Positions 1-8,818 are shown, counted from the stretch's first letter. The stretch is DNA of 64,000 nucleotides from Anaerolineae bacterium (GCA_021324435.1 JAJPIZ010000009.1:1-64000), one strand, 5' to 3'. Numbers and translations: made by a program. Notes: generated by a model from the letters alone, not told the origin.

Positions 1-106
1 GGAGCGAAGCGACGAAGAATCTCAAATTTTGAACGAAAAAAAACGAGATTCTTCGCTCCCTTTGGTCGCTCAGAATGACATGAGACGAATTTGCATACAG
101 ACCCTA
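1..106 (-). repeat. Left arm of a 106-base inverted repeat bounding the window
   Basis: Read on the minus strand, this stretch matches positions 63879-63984 at 103 of 106 bases with no gaps. It contains a hairpin of the GAATCTC/GAGATTC type and the family core TCATTCTGAG, plus a flank (GGGTCTGTATGCAAATTCG) that other copies in the window lack. It begins at base 1, so the element may extend beyond the window. Confidence 0.9.
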
Positions 107-112
107 GTTTTT

Positions 113-967
113 TCATCCAAACAGCGCGATCACCAATACCCCCGTGAAGATGACTGCCGCGCCGATTAACCGCGTCCCGCCGAGTTTCTCGCCAAGGAAT
201 TGCCAGCCTGCGAAGGCTCCCATCACCACACTGACTTCGCGGATCGCGCCCGAATAACTAAGCGGGGCAAAGGCGTACGCGAGCAACGCGATCAGGTAAG
301 AAAACACACTCAATAGTCCGACGACCAAAAAACGGACTCGTTGCATGTTCCAGGCGTGCAGCACCTCGAGCCAATCATACTGGCGCAAAACAAAAGGTGT
401 GACCATAACAGGAATCAAGGCAAACACAACAAAGGCATATTGCAAAGCGTGGCCTTGTTTGACGGCGGTCCCGTCAATGGCAGTGTAAATGGAAATGAAC
501 AGAGCGGTCATCAACCCCAAAGCGATTCCCTTGAGGTGAACACGTTTTGATTCGGCTTGCAGTAAAGTGCTGATTCCAATGATCAGCAAACCGCAGACAA
601 TCATTCCCAAACCAAGCAGGCCCGCCGAGGTAAGCCTCTCGCCGAGGAAAGACAAAGACCAGATCAAGAGAAAAGCGGGCGCGGTTCCGCGCGCCAGCGG
701 ATAGATCAATGAGAAATCGTGGTCTTGGTATGCGTAAGAAAGAGTCGTGAAATAAGCGGCTTCCACCAACACACTGAAAACGACAAACTTCCACACTTCG
801 CGCGGGGGCAGGCCAATGAACAGGAGCGCGGCCAGCGAGACGACTCCTCCGATTACAACAGTCCACCACGCGGCGATGAATTTTTCCCCGGCCTGTTTGA
901 GCAGTAAATTCCAAGTAGTGTGCAATGCGGCAGAAATGAAGAGCAGGAGGATGGCGAGGATGGGCAT
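113..967 (-). CDS. EamA/DMT-family membrane transporter
   Basis: A 284-residue, very hydrophobic protein with about ten membrane helices arranged as two EamA repeats. The N-terminal half carries the typical start with an HTTWNLLLK stretch, and the second half ends in a GxxLIGAAVIFTGVLVI helix. Family members export or import small metabolites such as amino acids, nucleosides or sugars; the substrate cannot be read from sequence. The gene lies downstream of the riboflavin operon on the same strand but is separated from it by a terminator hairpin, so it is probably transcribed separately. Its stop lies six bases from the left repeat arm. Confidence 0.85.
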   Translation of the reverse strand: MPILAILLLFISAALHTTWNLLLKQAGEKFIAAWWTVVIGGVVSLAALLFIGLPPREVWKFVVFSVLVEAAYFTTLSYAYQDHDFSLIYPLARGTAPAFLLIWSLSFLGERLTSAGLLGLGMIVCGLLIIGISTLLQAESKRVHLKGIALGLMTALFISIYTAIDGTAVKQGHALQYAFVVFALIPVMVTPFVLRQYDWLEVLHAWNMQRVRFLVVGLLSVFSYLIALLAYAFAPLSYSGAIREVSVVMGAFAGWQFLGEKLGGTRLIGAAVIFTGVLVIALFG

Positions 968-998
968 GATGCCTTCTATACAAGATCAACAAAATCAA

Positions 999-1024
999 AA
1001 CCGCCAATCTTTCGACTGGCGGTT
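999..1024 (-). terminator. Intrinsic terminator after the riboflavin operon
   Basis: Eight-base stem AACCGCCA/TGGCGGTT with a ten-base loop, followed on the minus strand by a T-rich run (TTTGATTTTG). It lies 8 bases past the SDR stop. Confidence 0.75.
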
Positions 1025-1031
1025 CATTGTA

Positions 1032-1712
1032 TCAATAGAGTGGAAGTCGTGCGCCGTTCACTTTGCCCGCTTCCTCGGAGCAAAGGTAGAGCATCGAAGC
1101 CACAATCTCATTCGGTGTTGTCCCTTTGCCTTCGCCTTTGACATCAATCGCTTTGACTTGAATGATGTTCGCGGTGACATTCGACTCTTTGAGTTCCGCC
1201 GCAAGGTTCAGGACCAGATTTTCCTGTGCGGCTTTGGCGGCAGTGTACGCCGCGGCTTTGCCCGGCGGATTTGGGACGGTTGAGGCTGAGACGATCATCA
1301 CGCGCCCCCATTTGTTCGCGGCGAGACGCGGACCAAGCGCGCGAAACAGATGGAAGGTTGTCCATGCGTGCTGGCCTAGCATGGATTCAAAGTCCGAGGC
1401 CGGAGTGTCTGCGAGAGTCTTGCCTCCGACCCAGCCGCCGACGAGATGGATGAGGCCATCCACGCGGCCAAATTTAACGGTCACCGCTTCGGCGGCGGAA
1501 TGAACCGCCGCTCCATCGCGCAAATCAATGATTTTACTGAACAGTCTTTTCTCGGGGAGGTTCAAATCTTTGATCAAGGCATCCAATTTCACTTGATCGT
1601 TATCCAGCAAAGCCAGCGAAGCGCCGCGCGCGGAAAATTGGCGCGCCGCGGTTTGTCCGGTTGCGCCCGTCGCGCCGGTGATCACGAACACGCGGTCTTT
1701 CAGCGAAGTCAT
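1032..1712 (-). CDS. Short-chain dehydrogenase/reductase (SDR)
   Basis: About 226 residues of classical SDR type. The N-terminal Rossmann motif reads TGATGATGQ, the catalytic Ser is in VSAST, and the YTAAKAA box supplies the catalytic Tyr and Lys. It should be an NAD(P)-dependent oxidoreductase of unknown substrate. I place the start at the ATG at 1712, which overlaps the ribA stop as ATGA, rather than at the GTG two codons upstream. The coupling suggests co-translation with the riboflavin genes, but no SDR step in riboflavin synthesis is known, so the shared operon does not define its substrate. Confidence 0.85.
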   Translation of the reverse strand: MTSLKDRVFVITGATGATGQTAARQFSARGASLALLDNDQVKLDALIKDLNLPEKRLFSKIIDLRDGAAVHSAAEAVTVKFGRVDGLIHLVGGWVGGKTLADTPASDFESMLGQHAWTTFHLFRALGPRLAANKWGRVMIVSASTVPNPPGKAAAYTAAKAAQENLVLNLAAELKESNVTANIIQVKAIDVKGEGKGTTPNEIVASMLYLCSEEAGKVNGARLPLY

Positions 1713-2479
1713 TTCCACGAATCCTCCTCGGTCTCGCGGATTTGTTCCTCGCTCATGCCGGTGATGATGGCGCGATCATCCTGTTCTTTGAGATGCTGCT
1801 TGCCGTGGAAATCAATCAGGTGGCCAGACTTGGTGGCCTTGGTCTGAAGATAGAAGAGATTATGTTCATTGGGCGGCATGATGTGCGGAATGCGATCTGT
1901 GACCTTGACGCCGTAATCAGTGAGTTGTTGAATCTTTTTGGGATTGTTGGTGATGAGCCGCACCGATTGGATCTTGAGCGATTGAAGCATGTGCGCCGCC
2001 ACGGAATAATCGCGTTCGTCATCGCGGAAGCCGAGCGCAAGATTTGCCTCCACCGTGTCGAGGCCATCATCCTGTAAACTGTACGCCCGAATTTTGTTGA
2101 CCAGCCCGATGCCGCGGCCTTCCTGGCGCAGATACAAGACCATCCCTTTATCCATTTGGCCGATCATTTTCAACGCGGCTTCCAGTTGATCGCGGCAATC
2201 GCATCGCAGGGAGCCGATCACATCGCCGGTCAAACATTCGGAATGCAAACGCACCGGCACATCCGACGCGCCGATCACATCGCCTTTTGTGATAGCCACA
2301 TGCTCTTTGTGGTCTTCGTTGTTTTCAAAAGCCACGATGTGAAAATCGCCGAAGCGCGACGGCAATTCGGCCATTGCCACAATGCGGACGCAGGTTTTAT
2401 TTTTGCCAAAGCCTCCGCAATGATGTTCTTTATTTTCATCCAGGAGAACCTGGAATTGTTCGTGCATGGTTGTCGTCAT
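1709..2479 (-). CDS. ribA: GTP cyclohydrolase II
   Basis: Catalyses the first step of riboflavin synthesis: GTP to 2,5-diamino-6-ribosylamino-4(3H)-pyrimidinone 5'-phosphate, formate and pyrophosphate. The zinc-binding Cys cluster SECLTGDVIGSLRCDC and the substrate-binding run YLRQEGRGIGL are present. It is the stand-alone enzyme of about 256 residues, without the fused DHBP synthase domain found in RibBA. The ATG at 2479 has a good AAAGAGG site and is preferred over the TTG five codons upstream. It overlaps the 3' end of the RIB7-type gene by 44 bases, and that enzyme takes its product. Confidence 0.95.
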   Translation of the reverse strand: MTTTMHEQFQVLLDENKEHHCGGFGKNKTCVRIVAMAELPSRFGDFHIVAFENNEDHKEHVAITKGDVIGASDVPVRLHSECLTGDVIGSLRCDCRDQLEAALKMIGQMDKGMVLYLRQEGRGIGLVNKIRAYSLQDDGLDTVEANLALGFRDDERDYSVAAHMLQSLKIQSVRLITNNPKKIQQLTDYGVKVTDRIPHIMPPNEHNLFYLQTKATKSGHLIDFHGKQHLKEQDDRAIITGMSEEQIRETEEDSWK

Positions 2480-3167
2480 TTGACCTCTTTTCAAAATGAT
2501 ATTTCAAGAGCACCCCGCCATCGTCCCATGATTCGGATTCGATCAACTTCAACGGAAGCGCTCCGCTTCGCACCAGACCGGAACCGGCCGCCGTTGTCGG
2601 GGCATTTTTCCCGCCGAAGATCATCGGCGCAACATAGATCGTCAGTTCATCCACCAGCCCGAGGCGCATCAGCTCAAAGTTGAGCGTCGCGCCGCCCTCG
2701 ACCATCAAACGGTTAATTCCATTTTCTTTCAAAACGCGCAAGGCCGCGGTCAAATCCACGCGCTCTTCGCCGAGCACATAAATTTCCGCGCGCAGCGCGC
2801 GCAGTTCTGCCAGTTTTGATTCTTCCGTCTGCGAGGTGGTGAATAAAAAGATTCGGGAGGAACCGGCGGTAAGGAAATTGCAATCCGGCTCGAGGTCCAG
2901 CCGCGAGGCGATGCCCACTTTGGCAGGATTCTCCGTCCGCCCGAGGGCGAGGCGTTCCTCGCGCAGTAATTTTGATTTAACCGTCAGTGTGGGATCTTCG
3001 TCGTGCAAAGTCCGCCCACCGACCATGACCGCGTCGGCCTCGGCGCGCAGTTGATCCACGCGCTCTCTATCGCGCGCCGACGAAATCGCCGCGCCTTTTC
3101 GTTCAAAGGTGTCTATCTTCCCGTCGGCGGTCGCGGCAACGTTGATATGAACATAGGGACGATTCAT
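2436..3167 (-). CDS. Diaminohydroxyphosphoribosylamino-pyrimidine reductase, RIB7 type
   Basis: A 243-residue stand-alone member of the RibD C-terminal (dihydrofolate-reductase-like) family. It has N-terminal VAATADGKID and AEADAVMVGGRTLHDEDP motifs, and LMVEGGATLNFELMR near residue 165. In fungi and archaea such proteins reduce the GTP cyclohydrolase II product before deamination; in most bacteria this domain is fused to a deaminase as RibD. No deaminase domain is present here. It is the first gene of the riboflavin set and overlaps ribA by 44 bases. Confidence 0.88.
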   Translation of the reverse strand: MNRPYVHINVAATADGKIDTFERKGAAISSARDRERVDQLRAEADAVMVGGRTLHDEDPTLTVKSKLLREERLALGRTENPAKVGIASRLDLEPDCNFLTAGSSRIFLFTTSQTEESKLAELRALRAEIYVLGEERVDLTAALRVLKENGINRLMVEGGATLNFELMRLGLVDELTIYVAPMIFGGKNAPTTAAGSGLVRSGALPLKLIESESWDDGGVLLKYHFEKRSNDDNHARTIPGSPG

Positions 3168-3218
3168 GTTTCAAAGTATCACATAGACTGTGTAAAAATG
3201 TAGTTTCATACCTTTCAA

Positions 3219-4001
3219 TTAAGGTGAAGTTGCACTTATAACATCCCCGATTGTCAACACTTTGATATGCCCTAAACTTTGTTGTTCCGAAAGCCACGGA
3301 ATGAACTGATTCATAACATCTGTTTTCACCGAGAAGAAATCACAACCGTCGCAAACGTGATGAAAAATCAAGATTAACCACCCTCCGCCACTTTTGCGAG
3401 TTTCAGCAACATATCTTCTCAGCTTTCCGAAGGTGGTGTCATTGACAATGTATGGAGTAGCACCTAATGCATATGGGTCAGGTGGCGGAATAAGGGCGGG
3501 GCCGCGAACCGTCCTAGCGCTAGAATATCCACACTCTCTCACCATTTGTTGTGCCTGTTGGTCATAATTCCCAAAAGGATAGGCAAAAGAGACCGGGATA
3601 TACCCGTGCGCGATCAGGTTTTGCCGATCATCGCAAATCTCGTGTCTCAAGGATTCTAAATCCAACCCCTCTACCTTAATATGATTAAGAGTATGGCCGC
3701 CAATTTCATTACCATCAGCTTGGAGGATCTGTAACTGATCCCATCTCATATGTCCTTGGGTTCCCACCAATCCGCTTGGGATATAAAAAGTAGCATTGAG
3801 GCCATTGGCTTTGAGCAGAGGCTCAATATCGAAATTATCGGCATCGCCGTCGTCGAAGGTAAGTGAGACAATGGTCTCCCCTGAACTTTTTGATTGCGCG
3901 GGGGTCGCAGTAGACGAGAGGGATGGCCGGATGCCATTGCACCCAACCAAGATCAAAGCCAAAAGGAGGGAAAATGGAAATATAGACGAATTTCTTGTCA
4001 T
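3219..4001 (-). CDS. Polysaccharide deacetylase lipoprotein
   Basis: A 260-residue NodB-domain protein with a lipoprotein signal (lipobox LVGC near residue 21). The metal site is visible: SLTFDDGDADN carries the base and metal Asp, and GGHTLNH carries the two His. FAYPFGNYD is the third family motif. It probably removes acetyl groups from a cell-surface glycan outside the membrane. A short Ser/Thr/Pro linker follows the lipid Cys. Two further surface lipoproteins lie next to it on the same strand, only 13 bases away, suggesting shared transcription. Confidence 0.9.
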   Translation of the reverse strand: MTRNSSIFPFSLLLALILVGCNGIRPSLSSTATPAQSKSSGETIVSLTFDDGDADNFDIEPLLKANGLNATFYIPSGLVGTQGHMRWDQLQILQADGNEIGGHTLNHIKVEGLDLESLRHEICDDRQNLIAHGYIPVSFAYPFGNYDQQAQQMVRECGYSSARTVRGPALIPPPDPYALGATPYIVNDTTFGKLRRYVAETRKSGGGWLILIFHHVCDGCDFFSVKTDVMNQFIPWLSEQQSLGHIKVLTIGDVISATSP

Positions 4002-4014
4002 CCAAGACCTCTGT

Positions 4015-5607
4015 TCAATATTGAACTTGAAAATACGTTTTCATAATATCTGAAAGATCCTTGTCGGTGTGCAGACGAAGAATCGCGAAGAAATCATACC
4101 CTGTAGCGCGGCCATGTGAGAACCGCGTTGCATAATCCTGCAGAAAGTCGAAGAAGGCCTCGTCCCCGATGCGCGTTCGCAAATCGTCGAGGAAATTCGC
4201 GCCGTTCAAATAGACCGCGTTGGTGTACAGGCGGAACGTCCCTCCATTGTAGATGCTGGTGTCCACATAACCGGACGGCCCGAAATAATTGACACGAAAG
4301 TTCCACCACCAGTCGCCATATTTTGGATAATTGTATTCGTAAAAGATTCTTTCGCTGTAAACAGACATGGCTTCGTCCAGCCACGGCTCCACGGCCTGAT
4401 CGTTTCCGACCAACCCGAACCACCATTGGTGCGCGATCTCATGCGTTCCGATTGTAAATAAATTGCTCTTGGCGGTTCCGTTATATTCCGAATAAAACTT
4501 CTCGGCAAGGAACACCAGCCCGTCAAATTCCTGACCGTCCGGCACTTCGGTTTCGACCACGTTCAGAACCGGATACGGATACGGCGCGAATTTGACTCCA
4601 TACAGACCGAGCGATTGGGTTGCCATCCACAAGACGGCCTGACCTGCATCTTCGTCGCCCGCGAAATAGTATGAGCGTATCGCCGCGGACCCGACAGCGG
4701 ACTCCGCTATCTTGAATTTATCACTGGCTGAGAGCGCAAACGTGCGCGCCCCGCTGACGGTGTAACGCGTCCAATCCTGTACCACTTCAGGCGCGCCGCT
4801 CGCCGCGATGATCACATTTGGGTCGCTGACTTTGACGTTGACTTCATAATCCGCCGGGTCGTAGACGAGATGCTCGCCAAATGACCATGGCTCGTGCAAT
4901 ACCCATCCGCCAGAGTATGGCACGATGAAGGGATACCAGTCCGTCAGGTTGATTTGATAGCCGAGATAGCCAAATGTATTTTCATATTGTTTCGCTGGAA
5001 TCGCGATTCCATACCCAATGGTAAAGGTTGTGACAGCGCCGGCTTGGATGGGCTGAGGTGGATAAACAGTTAGTCTTTGTCCATCGAGACTGTAATTCGT
5101 GAGTGCAATTCCATCTTCTGTGATCGAGGTCAGGGTAAAGCAATTGCTCCACAGGTTTGGCTCGACGGCCATGACGATATTGTCCAGAGTTTGGCCTGTG
5201 GTGTTGAAATATTTGATCGTTTCATTCACTGCGACGGTTTTTGCCGCGTAATCCAGATTCGCATACATTGTGTATTGCGTGCGTGTTAAAACTGGAACTG
5301 GAGAGGCGGGGGGAATGGTCGGGGCAGGCGTGACCGTGTCGGTGGGAAGCGGCGTAGAGGTAATCGTCGAAGTTGGAGGAGGTGTGTTGGTTGGGATGGA
5401 AGTCGCGGACGGAATCAAAGTATCGGTCGCGGGCGCGGGCTGAAATGGAGTCGGAGTGGCGGTGGAGTTCGGGTCAACGGTGACCAGCACCGGGTCCGCG
5501 GGAGGAGGCGTTGAAGTCGCGGGCGCGCAAGAGGAGAGCATCCATACACAAAGGATACAAAGCACAGCCCTGAGCATGTCGAAGGGAGCGCGAAGGAATC
5601 GATTCAT
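4015..5607 (-). CDS. M1-family metallopeptidase lipoprotein (copy 1)
   Basis: About 530 residues. A signal peptide with lipobox LSSC is followed by a Thr/Pro-rich linker of roughly 75 residues and then a gluzincin peptidase domain. The zinc ligands are in HEIAHQWW (His389, His393) with Glu412 in WLDEA. It probably anchors at the outer face of the membrane and cleaves peptides. The usual M1 exopeptidase GxMEN motif is not evident, so aminopeptidase activity is unproven. The ATG at 5607 overlaps the stop of the upstream paralogue by one base (TGATG). The n-region (RAPFDMLRA) is encoded by a palindromic repeat. Confidence 0.88.
   Translation of the reverse strand: MNRFLRAPFDMLRAVLCILCVWMLSSCAPATSTPPPADPVLVTVDPNSTATPTPFQPAPATDTLIPSATSIPTNTPPPTSTITSTPLPTDTVTPAPTIPPASPVPVLTRTQYTMYANLDYAAKTVAVNETIKYFNTTGQTLDNIVMAVEPNLWSNCFTLTSITEDGIALTNYSLDGQRLTVYPPQPIQAGAVTTFTIGYGIAIPAKQYENTFGYLGYQINLTDWYPFIVPYSGGWVLHEPWSFGEHLVYDPADYEVNVKVSDPNVIIAASGAPEVVQDWTRYTVSGARTFALSASDKFKIAESAVGSAAIRSYYFAGDEDAGQAVLWMATQSLGLYGVKFAPYPYPVLNVVETEVPDGQEFDGLVFLAEKFYSEYNGTAKSNLFTIGTHEIAHQWWFGLVGNDQAVEPWLDEAMSVYSERIFYEYNYPKYGDWWWNFRVNYFGPSGYVDTSIYNGGTFRLYTNAVYLNGANFLDDLRTRIGDEAFFDFLQDYATRFSHGRATGYDFFAILRLHTDKDLSDIMKTYFQVQY
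5568..5586. repeat. 19-base CCCTGAGC-TGTCGAAGGG element inside a signal peptide
   Basis: Differs from the copy at 22700-22718 at one base. It encodes residues of the signal peptide n-region of the M1 peptidase without breaking the frame. Confidence 0.85.
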
Positions 5608-7088
5608 CAATATGCGTTTTGGAAATATTCGCGAACCAAATCGGAAAAGTCGGTCTGTGTGTGGGCGCGCAGGATACGGAAAAAATCAGCGGAGGTGGCG
5701 ATCTTGCCGTTTTCCTGAGCGAGGTAATCCTTCAGGAAAGCGAAAAAAGCCTCATCGCCGATGCGGGCGCGCAGATCATCGAGGAAATGCGCGCCGCGGA
5801 AATAGACTGCGTTCGTGTAAGGGCGGAACCCGCCGCCATCATAGACAGCAATGTCAACCCATCCTTGAGGCCGATAATAGTCAATGCGATAGGCCCACCA
5901 CCACGATACAAGACTCGGGTCCGTGCCCTCATAAAAAACATGCTCGCTGTATGTGGCAAGCGCTTCATCGAGCCAGGGTTGCGCGGCCTGATCATTGGCA
6001 ACCTGCTCGAACCACCATTGATGTGCAGTCTCGTGCGCGGCCACAAAGATCAGGTAGTTCTTTGGAGTTCCATCATAAAGATTGTAGAAATCCTTGCTGA
6101 GATAAAAGAAGCCGGAGAACTCCATTCCGTCGTTGAAGTCTCCCATCACGACAGCCAGTGTCTGATGAGGATATGGTCCATACTTCTGGTTGAAAATTTG
6201 AAGCGCCTGCGCGGCGGCATTCATGGCCGCTTTGCCTCCGCCCTCGAAGAATTGAAAATAATAACTGGTCACCGCCACATTTCCAACCTGCGCGCTGGAG
6301 GTGAGAAATTCGGTGCTGGCTGAAAGCGCAAAGGCGCGGCCAGCAGTCAAAGTGTATGTTGTCCATTCGCCGTTTTGCGCGGGCGCGCCGCTGGACGCAA
6401 TCACCGGCGTCACCGCGGGATCGGCAGATTTGACGTTGACCACGTAATCTGCTGCGTCATAGACAAGATGCTCGCCGTAATACCAGGGATTATGCAGAAC
6501 CCATTCGCCCGCAACATTCGGGACGATGAACGGATACCAGTTCGTGAGGTTGACCTGCTTCAGGCTGTATCCAAAAATGCGCGGTCGCGAGAGATTCGGA
6601 TTCGTCGGCTCGATCAATGGGAGGTTGAGAGTATATCGAATTTGAAGTGTGACTGTCGCCTCCGGTTGAAGGACAGCGGGCAAGGCGAATGAAAGTTTTT
6701 GTCCGTCGAGGGAATAATTTGCAACTGCAGAGCCATTGAGACTGAGTGCATTGAGTGTGAAGCAATTAGGCCAGAAGTTGGGTTCAACGGCCAGAACAAG
6801 ATCATTCAACGGCTGGCCCGTGTGATTGGGATAGACGACGGTTTCATCCACACTTACGCTTTTTGCGTTGTAATCCAACACAACATTCATCGTGTATTGC
6901 GCGCGCGGCGGCGCAGGCGGAAGAGTCGCGGTGGCGGTTGGTTCAGGTGTAAATGTCGCGGCGGGCGTTTCGGTTGGAGGGAGATTTGTTTGAGTTGGCG
7001 TCGGGGTTGAAATATAGGTGGAACAAGAAGTCAGAACAGAGAAAAGCAAGAGGATAGCGAATAGCGAATAGGTTTTGGATCGGCGCAT
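5607..7088 (-). CDS. M1-family metallopeptidase lipoprotein (copy 2)
   Basis: About 493 residues and clearly a paralogue of the next gene. It has a lipobox (LTSC), a Thr/Pro linker, and a zinc site HETAHQWW (His352, His356) with Glu375 in WLDEA. Blocks such as NLTNWYPFIVP and ARIGDEAFF are shared by both copies, which points to tandem duplication. I start at the ATG at 7088 because the upstream residues run through the terminator of the neighbouring gene. The signal peptide region contains three heptamer repeats. Both copies appear catalytically intact. Confidence 0.87.
   Translation of the reverse strand: MRRSKTYSLFAILLLFSVLTSCSTYISTPTPTQTNLPPTETPAATFTPEPTATATLPPAPPRAQYTMNVVLDYNAKSVSVDETVVYPNHTGQPLNDLVLAVEPNFWPNCFTLNALSLNGSAVANYSLDGQKLSFALPAVLQPEATVTLQIRYTLNLPLIEPTNPNLSRPRIFGYSLKQVNLTNWYPFIVPNVAGEWVLHNPWYYGEHLVYDAADYVVNVKSADPAVTPVIASSGAPAQNGEWTTYTLTAGRAFALSASTEFLTSSAQVGNVAVTSYYFQFFEGGGKAAMNAAAQALQIFNQKYGPYPHQTLAVVMGDFNDGMEFSGFFYLSKDFYNLYDGTPKNYLIFVAAHETAHQWWFEQVANDQAAQPWLDEALATYSEHVFYEGTDPSLVSWWWAYRIDYYRPQGWVDIAVYDGGGFRPYTNAVYFRGAHFLDDLRARIGDEAFFAFLKDYLAQENGKIATSADFFRILRAHTQTDFSDLVREYFQNAY
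7049..7069. repeat. Heptamer array (about 3 x AGCGAAT) in a signal peptide
   Basis: AGAGGAT, AGCGAAT, AGCGAAT in succession. Read on the minus strand it encodes part of the hydrophobic signal sequence of the M1 peptidase. Confidence 0.6.
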
Positions 7089-7106
7089 GGCCTGAATTGT
7101 AAACGA

Positions 7107-7136
7107 AAATCCTCCCGCTTGTCTGCGGGAGGATTT
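7107..7136 (-). terminator. Strong intrinsic terminator after the SRPBCC gene
   Basis: Perfect 12-base stem AAATCCTCCCGC/GCGGGAGGATTT with a six-base loop. A T-rich run follows on the minus strand. It lies just past the SRPBCC stop and before the M1 start. Confidence 0.9.
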
Positions 7137-7145
7137 GAAGATCAA

Positions 7146-7565
7146 CTATCCAATGGCTTTTTTTATTGCCGCCAGTGCTGTGTCAAGGCCGGCTTTGAGT
7201 TGAGGCACGACCATGCCTTCTGTGCCGGGCGTGACAACCGCGTCCATCGAAAGATGTAACTTTGTGCCACTGCCGTCTTTCTCGAGAGTGTACGTGTTGG
7301 TCACAGGCGAAGCGGGCGGCGCGGCCAGGGTCTTGACTCCGAACATCTTGTTCGGCTCGAGCGCCACGATCTCGTTCTCGGTGGAGAATTCACGGTTCCC
7401 ATACTTGGACTTGATCGTGAACTTCGTACCGACACCGACTTTGCCGCTGAAGACGACGTCTGTGATGGTTGGGCTGAAGGCTTTCTGGTTTCCAAGATCG
7501 GTGAGAAATGCAAAAACTTTTTCAACCGGTTTGTTGATGCTGATGCTGGTTTCGATCTTTGCCAT
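7146..7565 (-). CDS. SRPBCC (START-like) ligand-binding protein
   Basis: A 139-residue single-domain protein of the polyketide-cyclase/SRPBCC fold. It opens with the typical strand and helix (ISINKPVEKVFAFLTD) and ends with an amphipathic helix that closes the pocket (LKAGLDTALAAIKKAI). Members bind lipids or other hydrophobic ligands; none can be named here. A GAGG site precedes the ATG at 7565. The gene begins 3 bases after the metal-permease stop, so it is probably the last gene of that transcript. Confidence 0.82.
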   Translation of the reverse strand: MAKIETSISINKPVEKVFAFLTDLGNQKAFSPTITDVVFSGKVGVGTKFTIKSKYGNREFSTENEIVALEPNKMFGVKTLAAPPASPVTNTYTLEKDGSGTKLHLSMDAVVTPGTEGMVVPQLKAGLDTALAAIKKAIG

Positions 7566-7568
7566 AAT

Positions 7569-8399
7569 TCATCTCCTCTTTGATGGAAGAGATTGTAGCC
7601 GTTTCCATAAAAAGGCTAATAGGAAAAAGGTCGTGGCTGTCAACACGATAGCAGAGCCGGAGACGATATTGAGATAATAACTCAGATACAAACCGAAAAT
7701 GGATGAAAGCGCGCCGAGCGTTGCCGAGAGAATCATCATTGGGGCGAGGCGGCGCGTGAGCAGATAGGCTGTCGCGGCGGGCGTGACCAGCATGGCGGCG
7801 GCCAGCCCCACGCCGACGGTTTGAAGAGAGACGACGACGGTCAGCGCGAGCAAAACGAGCATCAGGTTGCGAAGCAATTCGGTGGGCAGGCGCAGGGTCG
7901 CGGCGAGGACCGGGTCGAAGGAAATGATCAGGAACGGTTTGTAGAGCAGAAAAATTGTCAGCAGAATCAAAAGCCCTAGACCGGAGGTCAGCCACAAGTC
8001 GAGGGAAGAGACGCCGAGCACGTTTCCAAATAAGATGTGACTCAGGTCCACTGCATAAGTCTGCATCGTGCTGATCAGCGCCACGCCTAACGCGAGCGCC
8101 GCGGCAAATAAAATTCCGATGGCCGTGTCCTCCTTGACCGTCCCTTGTTTGGAAAACAGCCCAATGCTCAATGCAATGATGACCGCCGCAACGATCGCGC
8201 CGATCAGCAGGTTGCCATGCAAAAGATAAGCGATGGCAACGCCGGGCAAAATGGCGTGGGCGAGCGCGTCGCCGAGAAAGGCCATGCCGCGCAAAACCAC
8301 ATACGTCCCCATCACCGCGCAAAGAATCCCAACGATGACGGAGGCGAGCAGGCCGCGTTGCATGAACTCATATAAAAGAGGCCGGATTATCCAACTCAT
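7569..8399 (-). CDS. Metal (Zn/Mn/Fe) ABC transporter permease
   Basis: A 276-residue ABC-3 family permease with about eight membrane helices. Early it has GTYVVLRGMAFLGDALAHA, the family's typical loop. It should form the channel for the ATPase at 8852-9631 and the binding lipoprotein at 9664-10587 and import a divalent metal, probably zinc or manganese. It is separated from its ATPase by a four-helix-bundle gene and two heptamer arrays, an unusual interruption. Confidence 0.92.
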   Translation of the reverse strand: MSWIIRPLLYEFMQRGLLASVIVGILCAVMGTYVVLRGMAFLGDALAHAILPGVAIAYLLHGNLLIGAIVAAVIIALSIGLFSKQGTVKEDTAIGILFAAALALGVALISTMQTYAVDLSHILFGNVLGVSSLDLWLTSGLGLLILLTIFLLYKPFLIISFDPVLAATLRLPTELLRNLMLVLLALTVVVSLQTVGVGLAAAMLVTPAATAYLLTRRLAPMMILSATLGALSSIFGLYLSYYLNIVSGSAIVLTATTFFLLAFLWKRLQSLPSKRR

Positions 8400-8434
8400 A
8401 GGTCTGACACTGCTGTTTTGACGGAAAACATTTT

Positions 8435-8467
8435 GATTTACGATTTCAAATTGACGATTTACGATTA
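8435..8467. repeat. Heptamer array (GATTTAC type, 4.7 units)
   Basis: GATTTAC, GATTTCA, AATTGAC, GATTTAC, GATTA. It ends at the stop of the four-helix-bundle gene. The unit is the reverse complement of the AATCGTA unit found inside the YYY gene at 54878. Confidence 0.85.
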
Positions 8468-8818
8468 AGCGCGAGACCTGAGGGTCTTAAGGGGCGCGAC
8501 GGTGATGGCAAGCAGCTCATTTGCTTCTTTCAAAAGGGCGTCCATGTTTTGAGCGGGCACGGCATTAGATTCGCTCAGTAACTCAAGCCAATAAATAGAC
8601 TCGTCCGCCTCCTCCTCGACAATCTTCAATTTATTAATCATATCTGCTGTGGATTTCGCACGGCAGGCCGCGCGATAGTTTGCACCAATAGATGTTGCAG
8701 AGCGTAATAATTGTCTACCGATAACCTCTGATACTTTTGTCTTTGGCAAAGATTCGACCAGGAGAATGGTATCCCACCCAAATTTCTTCGTTCTGTGCTT
8801 AAAGGTCTTCTCGTCCAT
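8465..8818 (-). CDS. Four-helix-bundle protein (23S rRNA IVS-protein family)
   Basis: A 117-residue helical protein. Family features are LLRSATSIGANYRAAC and the repeated acidic helix IVEEEADESIYWLELL. Relatives are encoded in intervening sequences of 23S rRNA and at scattered loci; their function is poorly known. The gene interrupts a metal-uptake operon and is bracketed by heptamer arrays in opposite orientation (8435-8467 and 8829-8857), which suggests it was inserted. Its reading frame is intact. Confidence 0.88.
   Translation of the reverse strand: MDEKTFKHRTKKFGWDTILLVESLPKTKVSEVIGRQLLRSATSIGANYRAACRAKSTADMINKLKIVEEEADESIYWLELLSESNAVPAQNMDALLKEANELLAITVAPLKTLRSRA

Noticed and set aside
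816-1283. Plus-strand reading frame opposite the EamA and SDR genes
   Set aside because: It is antisense to two clear genes and has no protein-family features or ribosome site.
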